Assembly: GCA_910587505.1 (NCBI GenBank)
Contig: CAJULD010000003.1
Location: 1 to 64,000, forward strand
Length of the DNA stretch: 64,000 nucleotides
Direction: 5' to 3'
From: an uncultured Oscillospiraceae bacterium
Lineage (GTDB): Bacteria; Bacillota; Clostridia; Oscillospirales; Oscillospiraceae
The position numbers and the translations under genes were made by a program. Positions 16,095 to 25,083 of this stretch are shown piece by piece. How positions within the stretch are numbered: the stretch's first letter is position 1; the number at the start of each line of letters is the position of its first letter. Under the pieces are notes generated by a model. That model searched no databases, had not been told where the DNA came from, and saw only the letters and a program-made list of their open reading frames with translations.

Positions 16095-16832
16095 ATGAGT
16101 TATCCGCAGAAAATTGTTTCTCTGTTTGAAGGCTGGGAGGAAACCATGATCTGGTCCTGCCTGCAGGGTATTATGGGCTCTCTGACATGGAACCCGGAGC
16201 AGACCGCCGGAATGATTGTCAACCGGGATTTTACCTTTCTGGCCGGGCGGCCGGACCGCTGGCTGCTGGAGCGGGCCCCCGGCCCCATCCTGACGCCCCG
16301 GTCGGAGGACTGGTCCCCGCTGATCGAGGACTTTCACGGGACCCGGGCCGTAAAGGAGACCCGGTACGCCATCCGCAAGGAGCCGGGCGTCTTTGACCGG
16401 CGGAGGCTGGAGGCCTTTGTCGCGTCCCTGCCGCCGGAGTACGAGCTGCGGCTCATCGACGAGGCCATGGTTCCCGTCCTGCTGGCCCAGGAGTGGTCAC
16501 GGGATTTTTGCGCCGCCTTTTCCGGTCCGGCGGACTGCTGCGCCCGCGGCGTGGGCGTAGCGGCCCTCCGGGAGGGAGTCCCGGTGGCGGGAGCCGGATC
16601 CTATATCATCTATCAGGGCGGCATCGAGGTGGAGATCGACACCCGGATTGACCACCGCCGGAAGGGGCTTGCCACGGCCTGCGGCGCGCGGCTGATTCTG
16701 GAGTGCCTGGACCGGGGACTGTATCCCGGCTGGGACGCCATCGACCTGCGCAGCGTGGCGCTGGCGGAAAAGCTGGGCTATCACCGGGGAGAACCCTATG
16801 GTGTGTACTGGATCGGAACACAGCCGAAATAA
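16095..16832 (+). CDS. GNAT-type acetyltransferase (GNAT_acetyltran family)
   Basis: Cytoplasmic acetyl-CoA transferase of 245 aa; substrate unknown. The C-terminal half (about 110-240) has the acetyl-CoA-binding pattern around HRRKGLATACGARLI. The N-terminal LFEGWEETMIWSCLQG segment is, as I recall, conserved in this family, which supports ATG 16095 although the better ribosome binding site (GGGAGG at 16136) precedes ATG 16146. Unusually, TATTAT of a possible -10 box overlaps the chosen ATG. Confidence 0.8.
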   Translation: MSYPQKIVSLFEGWEETMIWSCLQGIMGSLTWNPEQTAGMIVNRDFTFLAGRPDRWLLERAPGPILTPRSEDWSPLIEDFHGTRAVKETRYAIRKEPGVFDRRRLEAFVASLPPEYELRLIDEAMVPVLLAQEWSRDFCAAFSGPADCCARGVGVAALREGVPVAGAGSYIIYQGGIEVEIDTRIDHRRKGLATACGARLILECLDRGLYPGWDAIDLRSVALAEKLGYHRGEPYGVYWIGTQPK

Positions 16833-16837
16833 TCAAC

Positions 16838-16869
16838 GGAGGGCGCTGGCAAAACTGCCAGCGCCCTCC
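16838..16869. terminator. Hairpin between convergent genes
   Basis: Perfect 14-bp stem (GGAGGGCGCTGGCA with TGCCAGCGCCCTCC) and loop AAAC. It lies between the acetyltransferase gene and the converging PPC-domain gene; the T-run is weak. Confidence 0.7.
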
Positions 16870-16874
16870 CTGTG

Positions 16875-16990
16875 CTGTTTCTCAAATAAAAACGCAGCAT
16901 CGTCACTGTGGGGAAATTCCGGAATCGCAAAAGTTTGCAGAGCGTTTTTTTAAGGCTCTTTTCATCCTTTTTCAGGAAAAGGATGATTCC
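16875..16990 (+). repeat. Interspersed hairpin repeat, copy b (long form)
   Basis: Starts CTGTTT, includes AAAACGC and GAGCGTT segments and ends in the dyad CATCCTTTTTCAGGAAAAGGATG-like hairpin. It can be aligned with gaps along its length to 20846-20957. Its hairpin contains the stop of the minus-strand PPC-domain gene (16972-16974). Confidence 0.65.
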
Positions 16991-17424
16991 CCCGGAGAAG
17001 TTCCGCTGAAGTCCAGAATATTCAGTCCGGTGGCGTCGTCGTATACCCGGCCCACCCTTCCGGAGAAGATCCGGAGGATGATCTCCGCCGTAGCGGAGAT
17101 GCGGCAGCTTTTCAGATGCCCCGACCAGGAGCGCATCCGGCTGTCCGCCAGGGTAATATGCAGATGCAGGTAAACCTGTCCGTCCATCTCCGTCACGTTC
17201 CCCGCGACGCAGGCAATCTCAAGGGGCTCGGAAAACGTCCTGCCCGTAAATTTCCGGGAGGAAACATCATAAAGTCCGATTTCCGCCCTGTCGCAGGCGC
17301 CGATGCCGCAGACCGAGGCCAGGGAAATTCCTTCGATCCTGCACACCGCCGTCACGGCACCGCACAGCTCGTCCCCCGGATCCAGACGGAGAATCAGCTC
17401 TCTGTCAAAGCGCCGGTATTCCAT
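16972..17424 (-). CDS. PPC/DUF296-domain protein
   Basis: 150 aa, a single PPC (DUF296) domain with GDELCGAVTAVC near residue 18, the SVCGIGACDRAEIGLYD stretch and the HLHITLAD metal-site motif. Bacterial members are small trimeric proteins of poorly known function, sometimes in sugar gene clusters. It is the last gene of the sgc-like cluster, 31 bases after the semialdehyde dehydrogenase gene. The final residues F-S and the stop come from an interspersed repeat. Confidence 0.82.
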   Translation of the reverse strand: MEYRRFDRELILRLDPGDELCGAVTAVCRIEGISLASVCGIGACDRAEIGLYDVSSRKFTGRTFSEPLEIACVAGNVTEMDGQVYLHLHITLADSRMRSWSGHLKSCRISATAEIILRIFSGRVGRVYDDATGLNILDFSGTSPGESSFS

Positions 17425-17455
17425 AGCTTCACCTCGCTTCCATTCAGGGAGCGGC

Positions 17456-18976
17456 TCAATCGCTCCCGCCCACCGAGCCCTCCCAGGTATCGATCCGGGC
17501 CGCGCCGCCTGCCGGATGGGTCCAGTGGGTGGTGACCGCCTTGGACTCCGTGAAGAAACGCACGCCGTCCTTGCCCAGAACGTGCAGATCCCCGAAGAAG
17601 GAGTCCTTGTGGCCGCTGAAGGGGAAAATCCCGACCGGGACAGGGATGCCCACGTTGACGCCCACCATGCCGCCGTCGGTCATCCTGGCAAACTGGCGGG
17701 AGTAATAGCCGCTGGAGGTAAAGATGGAGGAGCCGTTGGCAAAGACATTACGGTTCATCAGGGCCACGCCCTCCTCAAAGGTCTTCACCCGCTTGAAGCA
17801 CAGCACGGGACCGAAAATCTCCTGATCGCCGACCATCATGCCGGGTTCTACGTAATCAAATATGGTGGGGCCCAGATAGAAGCCGTTCTCATATCCGGGG
17901 ACCGTTGCCCCCCGGCCGTCCAGCACCAGCTTCGCGCCCTCCTGAACGCCCTTTTCGATCCAGTCCGTCACATGCCGCCGGTGCTCCGCCGTGACAAGGG
18001 GACCCAGCTCCGTGTTCCTGTCATATGCCGGGCCGAGCCGCAGCTTCCGGGCCAGCGCGGTCACCTTCTCCACCAGCGCATCCGCCACCGTCTCCTGAAC
18101 GACCACCACGGGCAGCGCCATGCACCGCTCCCCGGCGCAGCCGAAGGCGGAGTTGATGATGCTGTGCGCGGCATGATCCAGATCTGCGTCCTCCAGCACC
18201 AGAGCGTGGTTCTTCGCCTCCGTCTGGGCCTGTACGCGCTTGCCGTGGGCTGCGGCAACCTCGTAGATATGCCTGCCGGCGGAAGTTGTGCCGACAAAGC
18301 AGACGCCCCGGACGTCGGGATGGGTCAAAAACAGCTCCGCCTCGTTTCTGGAGCAGGTGACCACATTGAGCACGCCGGCAGGCAGACCGGCCTCCTGCCA
18401 CAGCTGCGCGCAGCGCAGACTGGTCATCGGCGTACGGGAGGCGGCCTTGATGACCAGCGTATTGCCGGTGGCGATGCACAGCGGGGCCATCCATCCCATG
18501 GGGATCATACCGGGGAAGTTAAAGGGGGCGATTCCCACGAACACGCCCAACGGCTCCCGGTAGAGAACGGTGTCGTATCCCCTGGAGGTGTCCATCAGGG
18601 ATTCCCCCAGCATGAGGCTGGGCGTGCCGCAGGCCAGCTCCACCGGCTCCCTGATTTTGGCGATGTCTCCGGCGGACTCGCTCCAGTTCTTCCCGTGCTC
18701 TCTGGCGCACAGCTCCGTCAGCTCGTCGTAGTGGGCCAGCAGCAGATCCCGGAACCGGTAGAGCACCTGCACCCGCTTCATGACGGGGGTGTCCCGCCAG
18801 GCGGGAAACGCCGCGCGGGCCGCCGCCACGGCGGCCTGCACCTCCTCGCGGGTGCAGCAGGGCGCCTCCGCCTGCACCTCGCCGGTGCTGGGGTTGTAGA
18901 CGGGCATGTACCGGCCGCTGGCCGAATCAATAAATTCTCCGTTGATAAACAGTTTCAGTTTTTGGGTTTCCTGCAT
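17456..18976 (-). CDS. mmsA: CoA-acylating methylmalonate-semialdehyde dehydrogenase family
   Basis: Oxidises a semialdehyde with NAD and CoA; 506 aa, usual length. The catalytic Cys is visible in AGERCMA, the cofactor region in FVGTTSAGRHIY and the C-terminal GIFPFSGHKDSFFGDLH typical of MmsA/IolA enzymes. The start is ATG 18976 (the frame is open upstream but runs into the permease gene). It follows the permease by 55 bases in the cluster, so it probably oxidises an aldehyde released during breakdown of the imported sugar. The symbol is by family similarity. Confidence 0.88.
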   Translation of the reverse strand: MQETQKLKLFINGEFIDSASGRYMPVYNPSTGEVQAEAPCCTREEVQAAVAAARAAFPAWRDTPVMKRVQVLYRFRDLLLAHYDELTELCAREHGKNWSESAGDIAKIREPVELACGTPSLMLGESLMDTSRGYDTVLYREPLGVFVGIAPFNFPGMIPMGWMAPLCIATGNTLVIKAASRTPMTSLRCAQLWQEAGLPAGVLNVVTCSRNEAELFLTHPDVRGVCFVGTTSAGRHIYEVAAAHGKRVQAQTEAKNHALVLEDADLDHAAHSIINSAFGCAGERCMALPVVVVQETVADALVEKVTALARKLRLGPAYDRNTELGPLVTAEHRRHVTDWIEKGVQEGAKLVLDGRGATVPGYENGFYLGPTIFDYVEPGMMVGDQEIFGPVLCFKRVKTFEEGVALMNRNVFANGSSIFTSSGYYSRQFARMTDGGMVGVNVGIPVPVGIFPFSGHKDSFFGDLHVLGKDGVRFFTESKAVTTHWTHPAGGAARIDTWEGSVGGSD

Positions 18977-19031
18977 AGTTTTCCTCTCCTGTGTCGCATT
19001 GATAGCAGCGTTCAAAATTCCCGATGAAGGT

Positions 19032-19934
19032 TCAGCTGTCCTCTCTGATCCGCTTGAGCAGCGCCATGGAAATGACAAAGATCACCACCAGCATAATCAG
19101 CGACAGCGCCGAGCTGTATCCGATGTTGAAGTAACTGAAGCCCTGATAGTAGGAATAGATATTCAGCGTCTGCGTGGCGGTGCCCGGCCCGCCCGCCGTC
19201 ATGGCCATGATGGAGTCATACCGGCGGATGGCGTCCATGGTCCGGAACAACAGCGCCAGCAGGATCATCGGCTTGATCAGCGGCAGCGTGATATAGAAAA
19301 ACTGCTGAATGCTGCTCACGCCGTCAATGGCCGCCGCATCGTAGAAATCGGCGCTGATGGACTGGACGCCGGCCATCAGGATCATGGTCACAAAGGGGGT
19401 GGACAGCCAGATGTCCGTTACGATCACCGTGATGAGCGCGTTGCGCCCGTTCCCCAGCCAATTGACCGGATCGACGCCCACCAGGCTCAGCAGATAATTG
19501 AAAATACCCATATCCGCGTTGAACATCATCCGGAACATCATACCGGTGACAATGGGCGTAATCATCATGGGGATGATATACAGCGAGCGCAGCACCCGGA
19601 CAAGCCGCCCCTCCCGGGAGAGAAGCAGGGCCGCCGCCATGCCCAGCACCATCTGTCCGGTCACGGTGCACACGACCTGAACAATCGTGGTCCACACGGC
19701 GCTGCGGAAATTTTTGTCCCCAACGGCGCGGACAAAGTTGTCCAGGCCGCAGAAGGACAGGCTGCTCAGCTGAGTCAGCTTGAAATTGAAAAATGAGATG
19801 ATGAGAGAGAACAGGATGGGGATCAGAGTCAGCACGAACAGGAGAATGAACGCCGGCGCCACCAGAGCGGAAAACGATACGTCGTCTCTGCGGACCGTCC
19901 TGCCATGTACTCTTCTATCTTTCGCTTCCTTCAT
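19032..19934 (-). CDS. Carbohydrate ABC transporter permease (MalF type)
   Basis: 300 aa with six predicted membrane helices and the EAA-like loop YDAAAIDGVSSIQQFFYITLP that contacts the ATPase. It forms the channel with the next permease and receives substrate from the binding protein at 20958-22322. No ATPase gene is in this cluster; a shared MsmX-type ATPase encoded elsewhere is expected. The order is binding protein, permease, permease, dehydrogenase, PPC protein. Confidence 0.92.
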   Translation of the reverse strand: MKEAKDRRVHGRTVRRDDVSFSALVAPAFILLFVLTLIPILFSLIISFFNFKLTQLSSLSFCGLDNFVRAVGDKNFRSAVWTTIVQVVCTVTGQMVLGMAAALLLSREGRLVRVLRSLYIIPMMITPIVTGMMFRMMFNADMGIFNYLLSLVGVDPVNWLGNGRNALITVIVTDIWLSTPFVTMILMAGVQSISADFYDAAAIDGVSSIQQFFYITLPLIKPMILLALLFRTMDAIRRYDSIMAMTAGGPGTATQTLNIYSYYQGFSYFNIGYSSALSLIMLVVIFVISMALLKRIREDS

Positions 19935-19943
19935 GCCTGCTTC

Positions 19944-20780
19944 TCACCCCTTCACCGCGCCGCCCATCAGGCCGCGCACAAAGCTCTTCTGACAGAAAAT
20001 CGTAAATATCATAATCGGCAGGATCACCAGCACCGACGCCGCGCACAGCAGCCCCCAGTTGGTCCCGGAGCTGTTGACAAAGGACTGGATATAGATGGTC
20101 AGCGTCTTGGTACGGTTTCCCGTCATGATGACGGCGTAAAAATATTCATTCCAGGCCATCATGAAGGCAAACATGGCGCTGGTGGCCACGCCGGGTTTTA
20201 CAACGGGAATGGATACCCGCAAAAATGCCTGCACTCTGGAGCATCCGTCAATCAACGCGGCCTCCTCGATCTCTTTGGGCACGCCCTTGAAGAACCCCAT
20301 CATCAGCCAGACCACAAAGGGCAGCACGGTCGTCAGATACATCAGCACGAGGGTAAAATAGTTGTCGGTCAGACCGATGGTATTGAACACCACAAAGAAC
20401 GGAATAATCAGCGCCATTGGCGGCACCATTCTGGCCAGAATGATGCCCGTGCCCATGGCTGCGCCGAATCTGCCGGTATCTCTGGACAGAGCGTACCCGG
20501 CCGTCAGGCCGAAAATCAGCGCCAGGACGGTGGTCACAGTGGCAACAATAATGCTGTTGCCGTAGCATTTCAGAAACTCTCCGGACCCGATGACCGCCGC
20601 ATAGTTGTCCATGCTGGGGACAAAGATCCACTTAAACGGCGAGGCGAAGGCGTCGGCCTTGGTCTTCATGGATGTGGACAGCAGCCAGTAAAGCGGAAAA
20701 ATGGCAATAAGTACCAGCAATATGGTCAGGGCGGTCAGCAGGATATTGGCCGCTTTTTTCCTGTATTTTCGCACGGACAT
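19944..20780 (-). CDS. Carbohydrate ABC transporter permease (MalG type)
   Basis: 278 aa, six predicted membrane helices, with the EAA motif region EEAALIDGCSRVQAFLRVSIP. The start is ATG 20780 after GAAAGGAGG; the frame continues upstream without a binding site. It ends nine bases before the start of the other permease gene. A strong hairpin upstream (20800-20834) probably reduces transcription relative to the binding-protein gene. Confidence 0.92.
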   Translation of the reverse strand: MSVRKYRKKAANILLTALTILLVLIAIFPLYWLLSTSMKTKADAFASPFKWIFVPSMDNYAAVIGSGEFLKCYGNSIIVATVTTVLALIFGLTAGYALSRDTGRFGAAMGTGIILARMVPPMALIIPFFVVFNTIGLTDNYFTLVLMYLTTVLPFVVWLMMGFFKGVPKEIEEAALIDGCSRVQAFLRVSIPVVKPGVATSAMFAFMMAWNEYFYAVIMTGNRTKTLTIYIQSFVNSSGTNWGLLCAASVLVILPIMIFTIFCQKSFVRGLMGGAVKG

Positions 20781-20799
20781 TCCTCCTTTCCTGGTTATG

Positions 20800-20834
20800 G
20801 ACGCCGTGCGGGGGCCCCGCCCCCGCACGGCGTC
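20800..20834 (-). terminator. Intra-operon hairpin downstream of the binding-protein gene
   Basis: Fifteen-pair GC-rich stem around loop CCCCG. Placed between binding protein and permeases, it likely stabilises upstream mRNA or causes partial termination. Confidence 0.75.
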
Positions 20835-20845
20835 TGGGCTTTGTA

Positions 20846-20957
20846 CTGTTTCCCGATTAAAACGCTGTACCGTTACTACGTGGAAAGCCAGGGACAGCAA
20901 CGGTTTGACGAGCGTTCGCAAAGTCCTTTTCGATATTTTTCCCTTCGCGGAAAAGTA
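20846..20957 (+). repeat. Interspersed hairpin repeat, copy c (long form)
   Basis: CTGTTTCCC, AAAACGCTG, GTGGAAA, GAGCGTTCGC, CAAAGTCCTTTTC and the terminal dyad TTTTTCCC TTCGC GGAAAAG align in order with copy b. It abuts the stop of the binding-protein gene. Confidence 0.65.
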
Positions 20958-22322
20958 TTACTCAGTGATTACACCGTCGCGCACCAGCACGTCGTGTACG
21001 TCGTTCCAGAGCTGATCCGTGGCGGACTGCGCGTCGATGGAGCCCAGGGCCACATCCGCAATCTCTACGGCCAGCAGGCTGCGGATCTCAGACATGGAGC
21101 CCACTGCAGGGAAGTAGTTGGAAATGGGATCGTTGGCCAGCGCGTAGTTGACGGCCTTTGCCAGATCCGGGTTCATATACTGATCGATGTCGGGATCCGT
21201 CAGCACGTCGGTGCGCACGGGGCTGGGCTGTATGCCGGCCTTTACCTGACTCATCTGCACGTCATAACCGGAGACATACTGCATGAATTTCCACGCCTCC
21301 GTGGGATGCTCTGTCCGGGAACCCATCATAAACAGCCAGGGGGAGCCGATGGCGTGGCCGTCGGTCAGGGCGGCGAAGCCCACGTCGGCGGCTACCGCCG
21401 AATCCTCCGTGTTAAGTACGTTCCCGGCCAGGATGGAGGTGTCGATCCACATGGCGGCCATTCCCTGCTGGAAGGCCAGCTGCGCCTCCTCAAAGCCATA
21501 GCCGGAGATGCCGGTGGGCGCGTACTGGTGGAATCTGGCAAAATACTCCGTGGCCTTCACCGACTCCGGCCCGCCGATAGCGGACCAGTCGATGGTACCG
21601 TCCGGGCGGTCCCAGCTGCCGCCGCAGAACATCCACAGCATGGCCCAGAGGAAGGTGTTGGCGTTCGCCTCGCGGTTGGCGCGGAAGGCGATGCCAAATT
21701 TACCCGCGGAAGGATCGTTGATCTGCTCCGCCGCCTGGAGAATTCCCTCCATGGTGGTGGGGGGCGCTTCCGGGTCCAGTCCGGCATCCCGGAACATGGC
21801 CTTGTTGTAGTAGAGGATGCTGACGCCCATGTTATAGGGCACGGCCCAGCGCGCGCCGTCCCGGACCACCATGGAGAGCATGGCGTCGGACAGCCCGTCC
21901 TTCCAGGACGCGTCGGTGATGGAGCTGTCGTTGAGGTAGTCCTCCACAGGCTGGACCAGACCGCCGTCCAGCACCGTTCCCAGCGTATTGGGGGAGATCA
22001 TGACCACGTCGTACTGCTGCGTGCTGGTGGACAGGCCCAGCGTCATCTTTTCCGCGTAGCTGGCCTCCGCAATCAGCTCGTAATTGACCTGAATGCCGGT
22101 CTGGGCGGTAAAGGCGTCAAAATAGGTGGCAAGGTCCTGAATCTGGGCGGAGTCGCACAGGGCGACGTTAATGGTCACCGTCTCCTGCGCGGGCGGCGTA
22201 TCGGGACTGCTGCCGGAGGAGGATGCGTCATCCTTCGGCGTGGTCTGCTGAGCCGGTCCGCAGCCGGCCAGACAGCTGAGCGCCATAATCAGTGCAAGCA
22301 TAAGAGAAATCGTCTTTTTCAT
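20958..22322 (-). CDS. Carbohydrate ABC transporter substrate-binding lipoprotein
   Basis: 454 aa. The signal peptide ends in the lipobox LAGC (Cys about 21), followed by a Ser/Pro/Asp-rich linker and a family-1 solute-binding fold. It captures the substrate outside the cell and delivers it to the two permeases encoded downstream. The context (FGGY kinase, dehydrogenases, SgcQ-like protein) suggests a sugar, sugar alcohol or sugar acid; the exact ligand cannot be read from sequence. GAAAGGAGC precedes the start. Confidence 0.92.
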   Translation of the reverse strand: MKKTISLMLALIMALSCLAGCGPAQQTTPKDDASSSGSSPDTPPAQETVTINVALCDSAQIQDLATYFDAFTAQTGIQVNYELIAEASYAEKMTLGLSTSTQQYDVVMISPNTLGTVLDGGLVQPVEDYLNDSSITDASWKDGLSDAMLSMVVRDGARWAVPYNMGVSILYYNKAMFRDAGLDPEAPPTTMEGILQAAEQINDPSAGKFGIAFRANREANANTFLWAMLWMFCGGSWDRPDGTIDWSAIGGPESVKATEYFARFHQYAPTGISGYGFEEAQLAFQQGMAAMWIDTSILAGNVLNTEDSAVAADVGFAALTDGHAIGSPWLFMMGSRTEHPTEAWKFMQYVSGYDVQMSQVKAGIQPSPVRTDVLTDPDIDQYMNPDLAKAVNYALANDPISNYFPAVGSMSEIRSLLAVEIADVALGSIDAQSATDQLWNDVHDVLVRDGVITE

Positions 22323-22431
22323 GTGAGCTCCTTTCGTTGTTCTGCATACCGCTGCCGGTTTGAAAACAGGTACGCTGCGGCAGCGGCAGTATACCCGTCC
22401 CCTTTCGGGGGATCACGCTGGGGAAGTCTCT

Positions 22432-23955
22432 TCAGTAAGTTTGCATCAGGTCATGCAGGGTATGGTACAGCTCCCTGAAAACAGGGAACAGCCGGTCGTA
22501 CGTCTGCCGGTGCTCCCGGTCCGGGACGATCTCCGACTTTTGCCGGATCCAGGAGCGGATGGCCGACCGGTCGCGTATCCGTCCGCAGCCCAGCCCCGCC
22601 AGAAAGGCGTCGCCATAGGACGCGCCGATGGTTACCTCGTTGACGGCCTGGCGGCAGCCGGTGACGTCGCTGATAATCTGCATCCACAGCGGGTTCTGCG
22701 CGCCGCCGCCCACCGTATGGCAGGAACGGATCTCGCATCCGCTCTGCTCCATCGCCTCCAGATTGTCCCGTATGCCGAAGGCGACGGCCTCCAGCAGGGC
22801 CCGGTACAGATGGCCCTCCGTGTGGGAATGGGTCAGTCCGAAAAACACGCCTCTGGCCTTCGGATCGTTGAGGGGCGTGCGTTCGCCGCAGAAGTAGGGC
22901 AGCGCCAGCAGCCTGTCGCAGCCGGGAGGCACGCACTCCGCCTTCCGGGAGAGAATCGTATAGGGGCTGACGCCGGACGCCTTCGCCTCCGCCGGAGTCT
23001 GTTTGGACAGCTCCCGCAGGAACCAGCCGGTCAGGGACCCGGCGCTGCCCATTCCGCCCAGCAGGCAGCAGGTTCCCGGAAACAGGTACGGCGCGGCCCA
23101 GAGGCGGCGGTCCACCGACGGCCGGTCCAGTACGGAGATGATGAACGCCGTGGAACCCAGCATGAGCATGGTTTCTCCCCGGTCCACCACGCCGGCGCTG
23201 ACCGCCTCCGCTGCGGCGTCGCAGGTTCCCACGCACACCCTCGTCCCCTCCGCAAGTCCGAACTCTCCGGCCGCGCCGGCGGTGACGGCGGCAGGGGCCT
23301 GGGCCGTCCAGCGCAGCGCCGGCAGCCTTCCCCGGCAGCCCAGATTTTCGCACATTTCCTCGTCCCATTGCTGGGAAGCATAGTCGTAGAGGGGCGTGTA
23401 CCCGGCGCAGGCGGTATAGTGGTCCATGAACACCTCGCCGGTCAGCCGGAACACCACGTAGGAGGTGGCGGTCATGAACCACCGCGCCTGCCGGAAGACG
23501 TCCTCCCGGTTTTTGCGGAGCCAGGCGATCTTGGGACCGGCGGCCTGGGTGGAGAGGGCGTTTCCGCAGCGCCGGAAAATCGCTTCCTCGCCGTACTGCG
23601 CGTTCATTTCCCGGATCTCCTCGCAGGCGCGGGTGTCGATGCCATAAAGGATGGCCCGGCACAGCGGCCGGCCCGTTTCCCCCACCGGAAGAACACAGGG
23701 GCCGATGGCGCTGACGCAGACGGCGGCAATCTGGTCCGCCGTGATCCGGGCCTTCGCCTTCAGATCCGCAATCAGCCCCCTGCAGTCGTGTATCCACACC
23801 TGTTCCGCGTCATGCTCGTAGTAGCCGGGCTGCACCTCCCTCGTCTCGTGCTCCAGCGCCGAGGAGGCAAGGATGACGCCGCTGAGATCCGTCAGTACGC
23901 CCTTGGACTGGGAGGAGCCGATATCCAGTCCCAGCAGAAAGCATCTATCCTTCAT
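22432..23955 (-). CDS. FGGY-family carbohydrate kinase
   Basis: 507 aa, xylulokinase/gluconokinase-like length. The N-terminal phosphate-binding LGLDIGSSQSK, central GLTHSHTEGHLYRALLEA and C-terminal GGGAQNPLWMQIISD are all characteristic. It would phosphorylate the imported sugar with ATP, replacing the PTS of the E. coli sgc operon. It overlaps the preceding M42 gene by 11 bases. Subfamily and substrate are unresolved. Confidence 0.9.
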   Translation of the reverse strand: MKDRCFLLGLDIGSSQSKGVLTDLSGVILASSALEHETREVQPGYYEHDAEQVWIHDCRGLIADLKAKARITADQIAAVCVSAIGPCVLPVGETGRPLCRAILYGIDTRACEEIREMNAQYGEEAIFRRCGNALSTQAAGPKIAWLRKNREDVFRQARWFMTATSYVVFRLTGEVFMDHYTACAGYTPLYDYASQQWDEEMCENLGCRGRLPALRWTAQAPAAVTAGAAGEFGLAEGTRVCVGTCDAAAEAVSAGVVDRGETMLMLGSTAFIISVLDRPSVDRRLWAAPYLFPGTCCLLGGMGSAGSLTGWFLRELSKQTPAEAKASGVSPYTILSRKAECVPPGCDRLLALPYFCGERTPLNDPKARGVFFGLTHSHTEGHLYRALLEAVAFGIRDNLEAMEQSGCEIRSCHTVGGGAQNPLWMQIISDVTGCRQAVNEVTIGASYGDAFLAGLGCGRIRDRSAIRSWIRQKSEIVPDREHRQTYDRLFPVFRELYHTLHDLMQTY

Positions 23956-25045
23956 CGGCGTAGTTCCGGCGGAAATCCGTCCGGGCCGGCATGGCGCGCA
24001 GCACCGCCTCCGTCAGCTCCGCCAGCTCCTCCAGATCCCGTATGCTGCACAGCTCCACCGGCGTATGAGTGTACCGGCAGGGGAAGCCCAGATCGATGAC
24101 CGGCACGCCGGCGCCCACCAGCTGCACGTAGGACGCGTCCGTCAGCATGCCGCAGGAGGCGAAGCGCTGGAGGGGGATGCCCTTCTCCCGGGCTGTGTTC
24201 CGTACCAGCTCCACCAGTCCGGGATGGGGGATACTCCCGTTCAGCGTGCCGCGCCCGTGGAAATTGTACATGCCCAGGGCAGGGCCGCCGCCCACTCTTG
24301 CGGGGGGCGTTCCTCCCGCGTCCGGCGTGTCCCCTGTCAGCACCACGTCCAGGGCGATGGCGAAGTCGGGCCGGATGGCGCTTGCCGCCAGCATGCCGCC
24401 CCGGAGGTTGTACTCCTCCTGCACCGTGGCCACCAGATAGATGTCCATGTCCTCCGGCGGGTGCTCCCGCAGCCGCCGGGCGAGGTCCATGATTACCGCG
24501 CAGCCGCCCCGGTTGTCCATTGCGGTCCCGTAGCACCGGCCGTTTTCCAGCTCCTCCCACCGGGGGCGGTAGACGATGGGGCAGCCCACCTCGATCCCCA
24601 GTGCGCGGACCGCCTCTGCCGTATCCGCGCCGACGTCCACAAACAGCTCCCCGTAGGGGGTCACCGTGGATTTTTCAGCGGCGCTGGCGGCGTGGTGGGA
24701 GCGGCTGCCGATCACGCCCGGCAGCCACCGGCCCTCCTCCGTCCGCACCAGCACCTCCAGGGCGGGCAGGGCCTTCTCCGGAATCCCGCCCAGCCGCTCC
24801 AGACGGAGAAAGCCGTCGGTGTCCACTTTTTTTACGATCAATCCCAGGGAGTCCATGTGGGCAAAGATCATTCCCCGGCGGGCGTTTTCCCGGCCGCAGC
24901 GAAATACCGCGATGAGGTTGCCCGCCGTGTCGGTCTCTACGGCGTCCGCCACCGTCCGGTAATACCGGTACAGATATTTTCCTACGCAGTCCTCATATCC
25001 GGAAGGACCGGGAAGCAGCGACAGATCCCGCAGCTTGTTCTTCAT
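23945..25045 (-). CDS. M42-family metallohydrolase (SgcX-like)
   Basis: 366 aa, a dinuclear zinc aminopeptidase/deblocking fold. Likely ligands: His in FAHMDSLG, Asp in AMDNRGG, the Glu pair in TVQEEYN, Asp in ALDVVL and His in RYTHTPVE, so the site looks complete. In E. coli the sgc operon also carries an M42 protein, SgcX, next to a BtpA/SgcQ gene, as here. The true substrate may be a sugar-amide or peptide rather than protein. It overlaps the kinase gene. Confidence 0.85.
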   Translation of the reverse strand: MKNKLRDLSLLPGPSGYEDCVGKYLYRYYRTVADAVETDTAGNLIAVFRCGRENARRGMIFAHMDSLGLIVKKVDTDGFLRLERLGGIPEKALPALEVLVRTEEGRWLPGVIGSRSHHAASAAEKSTVTPYGELFVDVGADTAEAVRALGIEVGCPIVYRPRWEELENGRCYGTAMDNRGGCAVIMDLARRLREHPPEDMDIYLVATVQEEYNLRGGMLAASAIRPDFAIALDVVLTGDTPDAGGTPPARVGGGPALGMYNFHGRGTLNGSIPHPGLVELVRNTAREKGIPLQRFASCGMLTDASYVQLVGAGVPVIDLGFPCRYTHTPVELCSIRDLEELAELTEAVLRAMPARTDFRRNYADEG

Positions 25046-25083
25046 AGACAGTTTCGCCCCTTTCTATCGTTTCCGGGCCGGAA

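Noticed and set aside
20800..20834. GC-rich hairpin as a riboswitch
   Set aside because: It is a single perfect stem with no conserved ligand core, placed where operon hairpins usually regulate the protein ratio.
19905..22478. 857-codon plus-strand open frame opposite the sugar-binding protein and permease genes
   Set aside because: Antisense shadow: Gly/His/Arg-rich, no domain, no start signal; the minus strand encodes clear ABC transporter proteins with lipobox and EAA motifs.
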